64,000 bases of DNA. Source: Phragmites australis. Taxonomy: Eukaryota > Streptophyta > Magnoliopsida > Poales > Poaceae. The stretch is from assembly GCF_958298935.1 (NCBI RefSeq), contig NC_084928.1, positions 17,267,501 through 17,331,500 of the forward strand, written 5' to 3'. A program made the translations under genes and the position numbers. Shown piece by piece: positions 33,115 through 43,517 of this stretch; positions within the stretch are counted from its first letter, which is position 1, and each line of letters opens with the position of its first letter. The notes under the pieces were generated by a model that saw nothing but the letters and a program-made list of their open reading frames with translations, did not search any database and was not told the DNA's origin.

Positions 33115-35467
33115 CGGATGGATGGATAGATATGTCCATGGATCAGAGGAGCGTACTGCCCTGCCCTCGGGAGGGGTTTCTCATGATGGCTTCGCATGTG
33201 GGCGGCGAAGCAGTAACGCTGCGTGTTGATGGCAGATTTGCGTATTTGCTAAGTATGCCGTTGTACATGCGGTTTTGGTGGCGTAGCAGCCTAGCCTGTA
33301 ATCAAGTGGTATAGCTGTACACGCGCCTTGCAAGGCCGTACGCTGGTACGCCTTTGACATCCTAGCTCCGTTAGGATCTAGACGAACGGAACGGAATGTC
33401 TTATCGGATCTCCCATCACTTAAAACACCAGTAGTAATAACGAAGTTGCCCATGGGTTCGGGGTCAGGATTCACCGAAGTTCAACGGGCTTACAGATGTC
33501 GGTGAGGAAGGAGTCAGGTGATGGTGGTGATTGATGGGTGGGGGCGGTAAGATGATGCATGCATAATCGATTGAGGCGGTGAAGGATAAAGGTATCAAAA
33601 TAAAAGGGGTTAGCACAACGGATGACTGAGCCATGGATTTCGCTGTCAAGAAGCTTGTCGGCAAAGGGGCGAGACTAAGGAAGGAAGAAGAATATCAAAA
33701 TGAGGAAGAAAGAGGTTGACTTTTGTATTGAGATGAGGACGAGAATTCAATGAGAAAAATATTCTAGTATTTTGGGTTCTAAAATACTCACGGTATATGG
33801 ACCTAAATTTTAAACAACTAGGCGCCCGAGTATTCCCTCTATTGGCATGCAAAGCACACTACGCACTTCAGCGCTTAAACTAGACACTCACCTTCCTACT
33901 TAGATAAATGACTAATACTTGTCTTATATATGACAATTTACATGAAAGCGAGTTATTTAAGAGAAACTTATAGCGCAAATTGAATAAAGTGCATTATTTT
34001 GCTAAAAATAGAAAAAAAATCTAGAGAGGAGCACGAAACCAAAAAGCTTTGTGATGTGATCATGCTACCTTAGGATATCCTTGCATGCAAAGCCTTCTTG
34101 GCGAACGCAATTAATCTCGTCAACAAGGTTTATTCTTGTATACGAATCGAGAACACAAGCAAGAGAATAGAAGATGCAATATGAAATTATATTAGGAATA
34201 TAGATGAAGCTCACAAAGTGAGGTTCCTCAAACCGAATAAGAGGTGAAATTGCAATGTGACAGAATAATTTAAGAAAAATCCTAATTGTTCAAGTGTCTA
34301 TGGCTAACTATATATAGAGTATGAAACCATGCCTCTCTCGAGAGATTGCGACGTGCACAAGACGAATTTCATAGTGAGGCTGAATTCGTTGGAAACATCC
34401 GTAGAACTACATATGAAAGAGATATGATATGATTGTCACACAGGTGTTTGTTTAAATCCGAATCAAATTCTGAGGTCGAGTTGACTTCTTGCAATCTTTA
34501 TTTCCACTTCCCAACGAGTTTTGAGGTGGGACCAAATTCATTGTAACGTAGATGAAGTCCTCTTTCGAGATTATGCTCGCAAATCTCTATTGGATTTCTG
34601 ATGAAAGATTTATTAATACTTTTATTCAAGTCTATCAGGAGACTTCGAATTTGATTCAGATTCTAAATTTGAGTGGGACATGGATTGCAATCTGCTTGGA
34701 AATGACGTGATGGCTTGTAAAAGGTTGGAGAAACTTCTTGTCTTGGAACCGAGTTTGACGAGAGGGCCCTAGCCCATAAGAACATACCAAGAATAATAAT
34801 CTGACAACATACAATTATCTAATATTAAGTAGTAGTATATGCTCACCTAATATAGATAAAAGCTTTATAAATGAATTCACATGCCCTTCCTCATGAGTGG
34901 TCATATTCGGAGGTGGTATGATCACATCACTTTGTAACAATTGTACAACCCCATTTAACAATAGTTACAGGGAATAAATTACAGAACATAAAGAGAATTA
35001 TATTCTAGATAGGTCCGGAATGATGGACATCTTTGGATGAGAACCTCAAAATGAAAGACTTTTTTGGCCAAAGTGCCGCAAGGCGCACATTTTATAGTAG
35101 AAAATTATTGACCATCAATCAGGCAAAACACAGTAAGTGTACATGTGTGTGACATCTGGGGTAGGTTTTTAAAATGTTTAGCATGTCTGCTGCGATATGT
35201 AAGATTGAACTCGACTTAGGCAAGTGTGATAAAGTTTGGTTACCATCGAAATATCCCTCATTTTACGTGCATTTTAATCCAGCAGGGTGATTCTCTGTAG
35301 GGATATTCTGTTGCTTTGATGGTTTACGGCGAATACGGAGCATGGTTTCCGGGAACATAGAACACCTCGGAGCAGCAGAATAAGAGAAGATTTCTATACT
35401 CACGCAGCGACTGACAACACTTGTGAGAGTGAGACCTAATTTACTAAACACAGGAGGCAACGATGTG
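33115..35467. other. Intergenic DNA upstream of the LRR gene, no gene seen
   Basis: Mixed then AT-rich sequence without coding potential. The stretch 34040-34800 has the feel of an old LTR (evenly mixed composition, short gene-like words), but I find no matching copy or element ends, so I leave it unclassified. Confidence 0.4.
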
Positions 35468-35809
35468 CAGGACCGATCCTAGATTTTAGTGGTCTGGGAC
35501 AAACTAAAAACCAATCTCTATTAAATTGAAATATAAAAAATTAATTAATATATAAATTATAAAGATAATATTTTTGGTGTATTAAAAAATTATTTCTGAG
35601 TCGCCATGTGGACTCAGAAATAGGTTCATCCAAAATTATGTCCCAGACTTTTAGACCTACAACGTCAGATGCCAATATTAATCATCTAATCTACTATGAA
35701 AAAATGTTTTTTTAATCAGTCAAAGACTAAACCTCATGTATATAGAAGGGCCCTTAGAATTTTAAGTGCCCGAGCGACCGCCCCACTTGCCCCCTCTAGA
35801 TCCAGCCTG
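35468..35809. mobile_element. Non-autonomous hAT-type element (342 bp)
   Basis: Left end CAGGACCGATCCTAGA; right end on the minus strand CAGGCTGGATCTAGAG. These form imperfect terminal inverted repeats of hAT style. The flanks acgatgtg (35460-35467) and accatgcg (35810-35817) agree at six of eight positions, fitting a mutated 8-bp target duplication. It has no coding sequence and an AT-rich core. Confidence 0.55.
35591..35622. repeat. Perfect 12-bp stem with 8-base loop
   Basis: tatttctgagtc, loop gccatgtg, then gactcagaaata. It sits inside the 342-bp hAT-like element and is preserved better than the element's own termini. Confidence 0.85.
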
Positions 35810-37138
35810 ACCATGCGACACGAATTATGTAAAAAAGGGTGAGGACAAGGTGCTCTGAAAGCACCGATCACTGCTATTGTGCGATCAAGTACTAGATCTA
35901 GGGTGAAGCATATGTCGCTATTTCGTAACCATTGAACCACCAGATCAGTGTTTGTCTTTAAATAGCGTTTGTCTGTATGGATGCTTTGAATAAAGCATTT
36001 GTGGAGGCAGTGATGGGAATAGAAAATTAGTTTTTGCATAGATAAACAAATTTTAGTATAAACTATCGGGAAACTATACATTTCAATTTATATTTTAAAC
36101 AATAACATACACTTTAGTATAATATGTCTTGAAAAATTTCAAAGAAAATTGTGGTTTTGTAGATTTTACTTGTATTTATATACATGGATTTCAGGATGTA
36201 CTCCCATACTATAGGTGAAATGAAAAGAGAAGCTTGTTGTGAATTTAGTTTTTATTACAGTACTTTCTCAAAACTATACTTATTGTATGAAACATATCAA
36301 TACTACACATAACCTTGCACATCATAGGTGGATCCACATGTCACTTACACTAACAGGTCAGTCCCACCTATTAGGTTATTCTGCGCTCAATGGAAATCAA
36401 AATCTGTATTACACATTATCCCTAGGCACGCGTAGTTTCATCAATTACGGACTGAAAAGTGTAGTTTTCTATAGTTATGTTAAAATATTTATAATTACAT
36501 CAAATTTCAAAACGCCCTTCGGATTTTAGAAATTGTTCCAGGCATTTTTATAAGAAGTTTTCTTCTTCACCTTTTACAATTTTAGATATCATATCAAACC
36601 TAAAATTAAAATCCCCATCAAAGTTCAATGCAATTTCACTCTTTCACTCTCCCCTTCTCTCTGTTAAAGAAATTTCGCTTCAAATTCTGTTAGTGCATCC
36701 AAATGACTATCACTGGTTAGGTTTTTTTTGTGGTGGAACATGTCTATCCGGATTCGAGTCCTAGATTGAGTTAGGATTAAATCCCTAATAGGAACACCAC
36801 ATGCACATGTGGGTATGTTCACTACCACAAAAATAATAAAAGCAGATGGAGTGACATAGATTCCTCTGCCTTATAGGGTGATTTCTTTGGAGTCTAAGAA
36901 ACATGTGATTGATTTTAAGTTTGAGTTGGTTCTATCAATCCTAAGAGGTTAGTATTTATCTCTTTATTTTCTTTAGCTCTAAATTGTTATATTAGGTTTG
37001 AGTAGGGTAGGAAAAAATGTAATGAGGTCCGCTCTTAATTGGTTTGAGTAGCGAAATTGTTAAAAAATCTACTGAATGTTTCTACGTGTGCCATAATAGA
37101 TTGATTATTCAATAACTGTTATATGTTAGAAATCGCAG
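35810..37138. other. AT-rich intergenic DNA, no gene seen
   Basis: No coding potential. It contains a candidate SINE head (described separately). The stretch 36230-36540 resembles a decayed non-autonomous element, but no clear ends were found. Confidence 0.4.
36695..36840 (+). mobile_element. Candidate tRNA-derived SINE
   Basis: CACTGGTTAGG at 36711 resembles a tRNA D-arm (RNA polymerase III A box). GGATTCGAGTCC at 36750-36761 resembles a B box. The spacing of about 40 bases suits an internal pol III promoter. No tRNA cloverleaf 3' half or target duplications were identified, so this is a candidate only. Confidence 0.35.
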
Positions 37139-37139
37139 A

Positions 37140-37680
37140 TGATCGATCGAAATCGGATGTACATAGAGAATCGTACTTGTGATGAGTTTCTTAATATATC
37201 TTGATTCATGTGTACTGTCGAGGTGGATATGTTCAACAAAACTTAGAAATTTATGTCTTGTTCATACATTGATTGCAAAAATAAGAGAAAGTTTTCAAAA
37301 GCACATAATATACATGCACACTTTATTATACGTGGATTCAAAGATAACTATACATGTTGGAACAAGCATGACCAAGAAGACGTAAATGACCCTGATGATG
37401 ATATGCATGAAGAAGGTGTTCCTGAGTGTGATGTGTATCAGGTTATTCATGATAAGGACATCAAAGGTATTGTTGATGACTTCATAAAACCATGTGATAC
37501 TATTTTTGATAATTTGGAGCATATGGTCCATGATGCTAAGAGGAATGACGAGTACTATAATATAGAGTTTGCTAAAATTTTAAAAATTTGTGCGACACTC
37601 AAAGGTACCATCGAAAAAAGGCAATAACTCATGAGTAGAATGATGATGCTCAGACTCACATCCTTGTGTTTGCAATAAAT
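37140..37680 (+). pseudogene. Orphan CACTA transposase N-terminal fragment
   Basis: Translation shows MYIENRTCDEF near 37159, then in shifted frame VEVDMF and, at 37253-37627, CSYIDCKNKRKFSKAHNIHA, HFIIRGFKDNYTCWNKHDQE and an acidic tail. This is the zinc-finger-like transposase-associated domain that begins plant CACTA transposases; compare 9912-9690. No TNP2 domain follows and no CACTA ends were seen nearby. It is either a fragment or a captured exon. The 124-codon open stretch could still be translated but lacks the catalytic part. Confidence 0.65.
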
Positions 37681-37689
37681 GGATGAAGT

Positions 37690-38479
37690 TTCAAAATATA
37701 TCGAGGAGCACAAAGCAAAATCTGTCTATAAGGCTTGCCATTTGCCATACATCAGTTGGGTGAGAGTATTTATAGTCATACCTCAACCACTACAACCATC
37801 ATTATATTTGTATTTCTTATCTATAGGAATATTCTACATGACCCTAGGAATAATTCCAGAATATTCTTGGGTATTACAGACTATGTACATTGGCAAAACC
37901 CTAACCGAACTAGGTTCGACACATGTCCCAAGTAACTCGCGTCGAGCCTCCCTTCGAGTTCATTGGCAACTTCCTTCTAACCGTCTATCCACTGGATCCT
38001 CATTAAACAGTAGGCTTCTCTCGGGGTCAACTTTGGTTGTCTTGACGAATGTCTCTTGGTTGTATCGCTTCGTCCTCTATGCTTCTTTTTCCACTTTTTG
38101 CCCAGGCTTCAACCTTCAACTCGCATCTAGGCTTCGTCTTCAGGGCTTTGCTACCGCCTTTCGACGTTCCTCTCTTCATGTGTTCCTTTTGGGATCATCA
38201 CTTGTATCTCCATGTCTCATGTCCTCCATCATATGCCATCTGGCTTTGCCCCTGCAGAGCATAGTAAAAACATATCTATCATGACATTAGTATTGCTACT
38301 TTGCTTTTAGGGTTCGCCAGCGTGGCCGAAGTCAATAAAGGGGGACAACGTGGTACCATTCCCCCAACACATACACTTTTATATAGACATAACCTAAACT
38401 TATCTGTGACACGGTTTAATATCCGTTTGTGATAACACATTTTGAGGTAATAGTTAATCAAAGTGCATGCCGTACTATG
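37690..38479. other. No recognisable gene
   Basis: A 201-codon open frame (37679-38284) begins MDEVSKYIEEHKAKSVYKAC, which may continue the CACTA-type fragment. It then becomes a hydrophobic, Ser/Leu-rich stretch of no known type, probably chance. Nothing else was seen. Confidence 0.35.
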
Positions 38480-39188
38480 TAGGGATGGAAACGGATCGAA
38501 TACGTATGAAATCGAATTCGGATAGTACGATTTACCACATTTTAATCCGAATGCGAATACGGACCCTCGGCCTCGAAAACCTGTGAAGTACGAGGAAAGA
38601 GTAGGGATCCAAAAAGACCAAACAAAATCTTGATTCTCATTACAAAGTGCAGCCAGCACACCTATTTTCGGATATCCTCGAATACGAATACGAATCGGAT
38701 AGTTCGAATACGAATCCGCATTCGGATATCTACTCGATCCTCGAAATTCAGGTCAGAAATTTAAATTTTTGAAAAAAATTGACTGAAATTTGATAAAATT
38801 CGACTGAAATTTGTTCTAATTTGATTGGGCCGGAATTTAGAAATTTTGTTCAAAATTCATGTTGGAAATTTAAATTTTTGATCAAATTTAACTGAAATTT
38901 GACTGAAATTTGTTCCAATTTGATTGGGTTGGAATTTCGTTCATATCTGAAATTTCTAAAACTTTAGCAAAATTTGGTTCCCTGGTTGGCGGATACGAAT
39001 ACGAATCGGATATATCTCGAATTCGAATATCCACATTTGAATCCGAATCTCGAAAACGAATTCGGATATATCCTTTTTAGTATCCATTTTAGAAACGAAT
39101 ACGGATACAGATACGGATATACATATTCGTATTTTAACAGATGCAGAATCGAATAATTCGAATTTACTGCCATCCATTTCCACCCCTA
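38480..39188. mobile_element. Non-autonomous hAT element (709 bp) with perfect 8-bp target duplication
   Basis: Left end TAGGGATGGAAACGGAT; right end on the minus strand TAGGGGTGGAAATGGAT (two mismatches in 17). It is flanked on both sides by GTACTATG (38472-38479 and 39189-39196). It has no transposase. The interior has two blocks of CGAATACGAAT-type words and a two-copy 109-base repeat (GAAATTTAAATTTTTG at 38756 and 38865). It would need a hAT transposase from elsewhere. Confidence 0.9.
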
Positions 39189-41349
39189 GTACTATGTGAG
39201 GTTGGACCTCTAGTCTCGTGTGCTAATATATACCTATATGGATGCATGCGTACATGAGTACTTGTAGCATCCAACTTGTACTTAGAAATAATGCCGATAC
39301 ATTTCCTACATCTTTAAATCTCATGGGAATCCACAATGCCTAACATCCAATCCATCTGCTTTATCTATAGATGAGTTCCTGCATTTTTATGAGACAATCT
39401 ATAAATCCTTTGATAAAGGAATTTACAAAGACTAGCAGGAAGTAACATGTTGTAAATATTTTAATATATTCAGCAGTCGATGAGCTACACTATATATATT
39501 TCACTTTATATAATTACTAATATTTTTTTTTGAAAGTGTTGAAACTTTTCATTTTAATTCATATTCATTAACAGTTGGTCCCGCCTTTCTAGAGGAAAGA
39601 TACACTTATATATCACTCACTATTCTGCACCTATGGCTGCAGCCCCAAGTTTAGTCCTGACTGTCCACGAGAAGATTAAATTATTATAGTTTTTAGTCTA
39701 CAACACACTAATCCAGCCCTAGGTGTACTGTAATCCTAGCTCCGGCCATGTTTTTTTCTAGATTGCATCTAAATTATTGTATTTGTTAAAAGGGAGGAGC
39801 AATTTAAGAACCAGTTTATAACTTAAAATAGTTTTATTATGTTTTCATAATATTTTTAAACTTCAAGTTTTAAATTTTTCGGGAGCTTCTGTTCTCTAAG
39901 AAAATGCAAAATTTCACAAAAGGTCTTAGGATTGTCTCTAGTTTTTTTTTTAAAAAAAAATTGTGATTTTTAAAAATTGTTTTGAATTTTTGAAAGTGTT
40001 TTTGCAACAAAACCAAACCTTTAGGAGTTTTTTTTAATAAAACAACTTTTGAGGAAAAAGTTAAAATTCAAGTGACTTGTAGGGATTTTTTATTTTCCCC
40101 TTTACAAATTCTTGTGTGGTCTCTGCCTTCAGCTATACCATTTTGATTTGAGTAGAACTTATTATTTAACTGTCGCACCTTTAGTTGAGACGTGCGAATG
40201 TGACTCCCACTCCATCACTCTTGGAGCACCACGAGTTCAGTCCGGATCACCAGCTAAGGCATCTAAATGACGGCTCACTTTTTCTCTTTCACATACACCG
40301 GGAGAAAGGTAATCTTGTAAAAAAATATTTAAAAGGTTCAATTGTTTGTTGTGTGGCCTCAGGCTTTAGCATTAGAAAAGTGAACTAACAGTAACAGTAT
40401 ATAATTGAAAGTAATCTTATAAAAAACATTTGAAGGTACATAAGATCGATGGCGGCACCTAGAACAGCAAATATCCAGTTAGATATTTGGGCATTCAAGT
40501 AACGGATGAGATTCACTTTAGCCGAAAAAAAAGCCCAAAAAATGTATTCAGTCAATGGAACATTCCTTTAAGCAGCAGAGCATGCGGATGCAGTGATGGA
40601 TGCAGAACCTTTCTGCAAACATCACTCTTTGGAAGAACAAAACTTCATCTGGGATCGGGACAGGAACGACCGAAAGCATTTGCACCACCTTTCTCCACGC
40701 AAAGGCCGTTAACGGCCCCATGGCTGCTGGTCGGTGGAATGATAATGTCGCTGTCACCTAATAAAAGAGGCTAGTGATGGTGGCTTTTCTGCGTACCGGT
40801 ATTACTATCGGGCCGGTCTAAAGAAAATCAATATACACACTATATATTAAATTAGAAATCAAGCTCAATATATATTGAGTTTATAGCTTAATATTATTAT
40901 CTAACGTTACAAAGGAACCTTCGAAGGTAAAAAAAAAAAAAAAAAAAACTGTAGCTAACGCAAAGTTTTTATTCTCCACTCCCATAGGCAGTCGACGGAG
41001 AGCACTATCTGAGAATGTCCTTTTCAGAGTAGTTGTTAAAATCTTTCTCGACTGAGCAGTGTGGTTATTGCAAGTGTGAGTATGTCTCATACTCCGCAAA
41101 TTACAGTAAAACAATGAAGTGAAGGCAATTACAATAATAAAATTTATATGGGTTTATTTGCATAAAGACATAATTTAAATAAATATTTAGTAAAACGAAA
41201 GTAAACCCTAAAAGTAAATATGCTCAAGAGTTGACCCTCTTGACGCCAACTAAAGTTAACCACCTCAACCGAAGTTGAACATCTCAAACATAGTTCCTTG
41301 ACCATGAATAAATCACCAACCCAGAGTTTTACTAAAACTAATGTATTCT
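39189..41349. other. Intergenic DNA, no gene seen
   Basis: AT-rich with homopolymer runs, including 20 consecutive A at 40929-40948. Short frames at 40185-40774 have no recognisable content. A self-complementary CTCAATATATATTGAG word lies near 40864. Confidence 0.5.
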
Positions 41350-42093
41350 AATTATGTGTGACATTCCTCGCCGCTCATGACCGTGAGTACGGTTGATATA
41401 TCAATTTTACACTCTGCAAATGTTGTACATTTTACTCACAAAATGTGATTATTTGTTATGTCCATGTTAGCTAGACACTTACACACTTTTAAGATGTGCG
41501 GCTAGAATTCTTTGCAAGGCCTTTACAAAGTTTCTCCCAACAAGTATCTACCCGCTGAGATTTCACAGTCGAGTGACACAAATATCCTCAACAATGGAAG
41601 CCCCCTCTTGCACCTTACGGTTCCAATAAAGTCTCATTCATTCCTTGTTCCACCACCTAGTCTACACTATATTGGGAGAGACTAACTAATTAGCCAGGCT
41701 CATCCCATATCAGGCATGGGATTGTTTTGTAAAGCTTGATCCGATTGCGCCATGAACCGATCCTTAATTAAATTGAGCAAGATTACTGTCCACCTACCAT
41801 TGGCAACAAACCCAACCCTTATTCAATTCCTTATGTTGGAATAAAAGCATTTAAAGTTTAATTGTGTGAAAAATAAAATTTTCAAATCTTCGAGGCGCGT
41901 CATTTGAAGTTTTGAAAAAGTTTGAAAATGTTTCCTAAAAGAAAATGTCAATTTTCCTTCTCGAGCCGAATTCTTCCCTTTTTCTTTTCTTTTCCCTTTT
42001 TCCTGGCCCACTCCTTTTCTTCTCTAGGGCCGAGCCCATTTCTCCCTCTCCCTTCCCCGCTTCCCACCTAGGCCTCACCTTGGCCTAGCAGCC
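41350..42093 (+). repeat. Left half of an older LTR-like repeat split by Gypsy-2
   Basis: Starts near a TGTGACATTCCTCG word (41356) and runs into CT-rich sequence just before Gypsy-2. Its continuation is the C-rich then AT-rich segment at 56467-57593. Both halves carry the CAGCC duplication next to Gypsy-2. Style (CT-rich middle, then AT-rich CCCTAAACTTTT words) suggests a Tekay-type LTR. No partner LTR was found in the window. Confidence 0.4.
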
Positions 42094-42204
42094 TGTCGGT
42101 GAATCAGGAACCAGGGGTCCCCGAGTCCCGAGGCCAGGCCAGCAGTTTGCCACGTGGCGCCCTCCCACGGGGATCATCTCCACGAGGTACAAGAAGACTA
42201 AGTC

Positions 42205-42590
42205 CCAGAAGAGGGTGCTCGGGGCCATAAACAGTGGTCCCCGAGTACCCGAGTTCCCCGATGATTCGCGAAGACCGAGTGTCGGGAAGAAAGTGCTCGG
42301 GGCCATGAACAGTAGCCCCCGAGCACCCAAGTCCCCCGACGACCAAAAAGCCGAGTACCGGGAAGGGCGTGCTCGGGGCTGTGAATAGTGGCCCCGAGTA
42401 CCCGAGTACCCCGAGGACCTAAGGAAGATAGTTCCGGGAGAGAGCGCTCGGGGCCGTGAACAGTGGCCCCCGAGCACTCGGCTCCCCGAGGACCAAGAGA
42501 GGGCATATCCGGGAGAGAGTGCTCGGGGCTGTGAACAGTGACCCCCGAGCACTTGGTTCCCCGACGGCCTAAGAAGTCCTTCGCTGGTGA
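42205..42590 (+). repeat. Five-unit palindromic minisatellite in the Gypsy-2 5' LTR
   Basis: Units of about 76 bases. Each has the form GTGCTCGGGG, a 13-15 base centre with GAACAGT or GAATAGT, then CCCCGAGCAC. The same five units are in the 3' LTR (55205-55560) and six in Gypsy-1. The repeats lie about 450-800 bases upstream of the TATA box. Confidence 0.9.
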
Positions 42591-43031
42591 CCCCCACAGA
42601 GGTCCAGCGGTGAGGTGTCAACCAGTGAAAGGCCCGATGCCACATTTAAGAGGGCGCGTGGCCTGTCATTTCAAACTGCTTCTGCCACGCTCGGTGTCAG
42701 TCCCTGCCACGTTCTGGCATTTAATGCACGGGTCCCATCCCGCGTCATCCGGCGCACCTCAGGATAGCATCGCGAGGCCCAAGGCGCCCCGCCTGCCGCC
42801 CTGCTGTGTCAGGCGTACAAGACCGAACGGGCACGCCGGGCTGCTCGGTGGCTGCCCGGTGGGCCCTCTCCACGGTGCCCGTTGCAGAACGCCATCATGA
42901 CGACAGTGACCAGGCAGGGGCGCATTTTCAACCCCCCGTCACTTCGCGCAGCAGTCTATGATGGTTGCTTTTCCATTTATGGCACCTTGGAACTCGTGCC
43001 ATCCCTTTCGGGGCACGCTACTGCCGACGAG

Positions 43032-43039
43032 TATTTAAG
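43032..43039 (+). promoter_or_regulatory. TATA-like box of the Gypsy-2 5' LTR
   Basis: TATTTAAG, conserved at the same place in the 3' LTR (56040-56047) and as ATATATAAG in Gypsy-1. A CT-rich run follows some 25-40 bases downstream, a plausible start region for the genomic RNA. Confidence 0.5.
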
Positions 43040-43459
43040 AGGAGCCGATGGACATGGAAAATCTCTCTCTCTCTCTCTTCGGCCCGGTTTCGAACACTCA
43101 GAGCCAAGGAACAAGACAGAGGTTCAGTACAAGCATACAAGCTGAGACCATTGAAGAACAAGGAGCCCGAAGCTCTAGGATAGACAAATATTCTTGTAAC
43201 CAGCAACATTCCTGAGAGACATTCTCAGTGCATTTATAGCATCCACACAGGAGTAGGGTATTACACTCAGTGCGGCCCGAACCTGTCTAAAAACCTCCAG
43301 TGCATTTACTGCATTCTGCATCCGATCATTCCATTCCGCCTGCCATCGCATTTACGCTCATTTATTTCTCCCGCAAGATAGATTCAGAATCATCCCCCCG
43401 GCTGAATCTCAAAGGGGGTCCCTCCGGATCCCTGCTTTAGGAGTTCACCCTCCGACAGC

Positions 43460-43477
43460 TGGCGCGCCAGGTAGGGG
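43460..43477 (+). promoter_or_regulatory. Primer-binding-like site of Gypsy-2
   Basis: TGGCGCGCCAGGTAGGGG, two bases after the LTR end, identical to the site in Gypsy-1. It includes the palindrome GGCGCGCC. The tRNA primer is not assigned. Confidence 0.6.
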
Positions 43478-43517
43478 AGTTGCATCCCTGAATTTATTTG
43501 TTTTTCCTGCAGAAAAA

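Larger units (their letters stand above)
42094..43457 (+). repeat. 5' LTR of Gypsy-2
   Basis: Begins TGTCGGTGAATC and ends CTCCGACA. It contains five palindromic repeat units (42205-42590), a GC-rich central block, a TATTTAAG TATA-like box at 43032 and a CT microsatellite after it. It is very similar to the 3' LTR along its whole length, with scattered substitutions and a small insertion in the 3' copy near 55716. Confidence 0.95.

Noticed and set aside
34040..34800. Possible additional solo LTR
   Set aside because: Composition resembles old LTR DNA, but I could not find TG/CA ends, a target duplication or a second copy in the window.
37679..38284. 201-codon ORF as a new membrane protein
   Set aside because: Hydrophobic but Ser/Arg/Leu-rich without clear helices. 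It overlaps the tail of a CACTA-like fragment and has no promoter, splice or homology support.
40929..40948. Run of 20 A, possible retroposon poly(A) tail
   Set aside because: No coding or SINE-like sequence on its left and no flanking direct repeats found. Treated as a homopolymer run.
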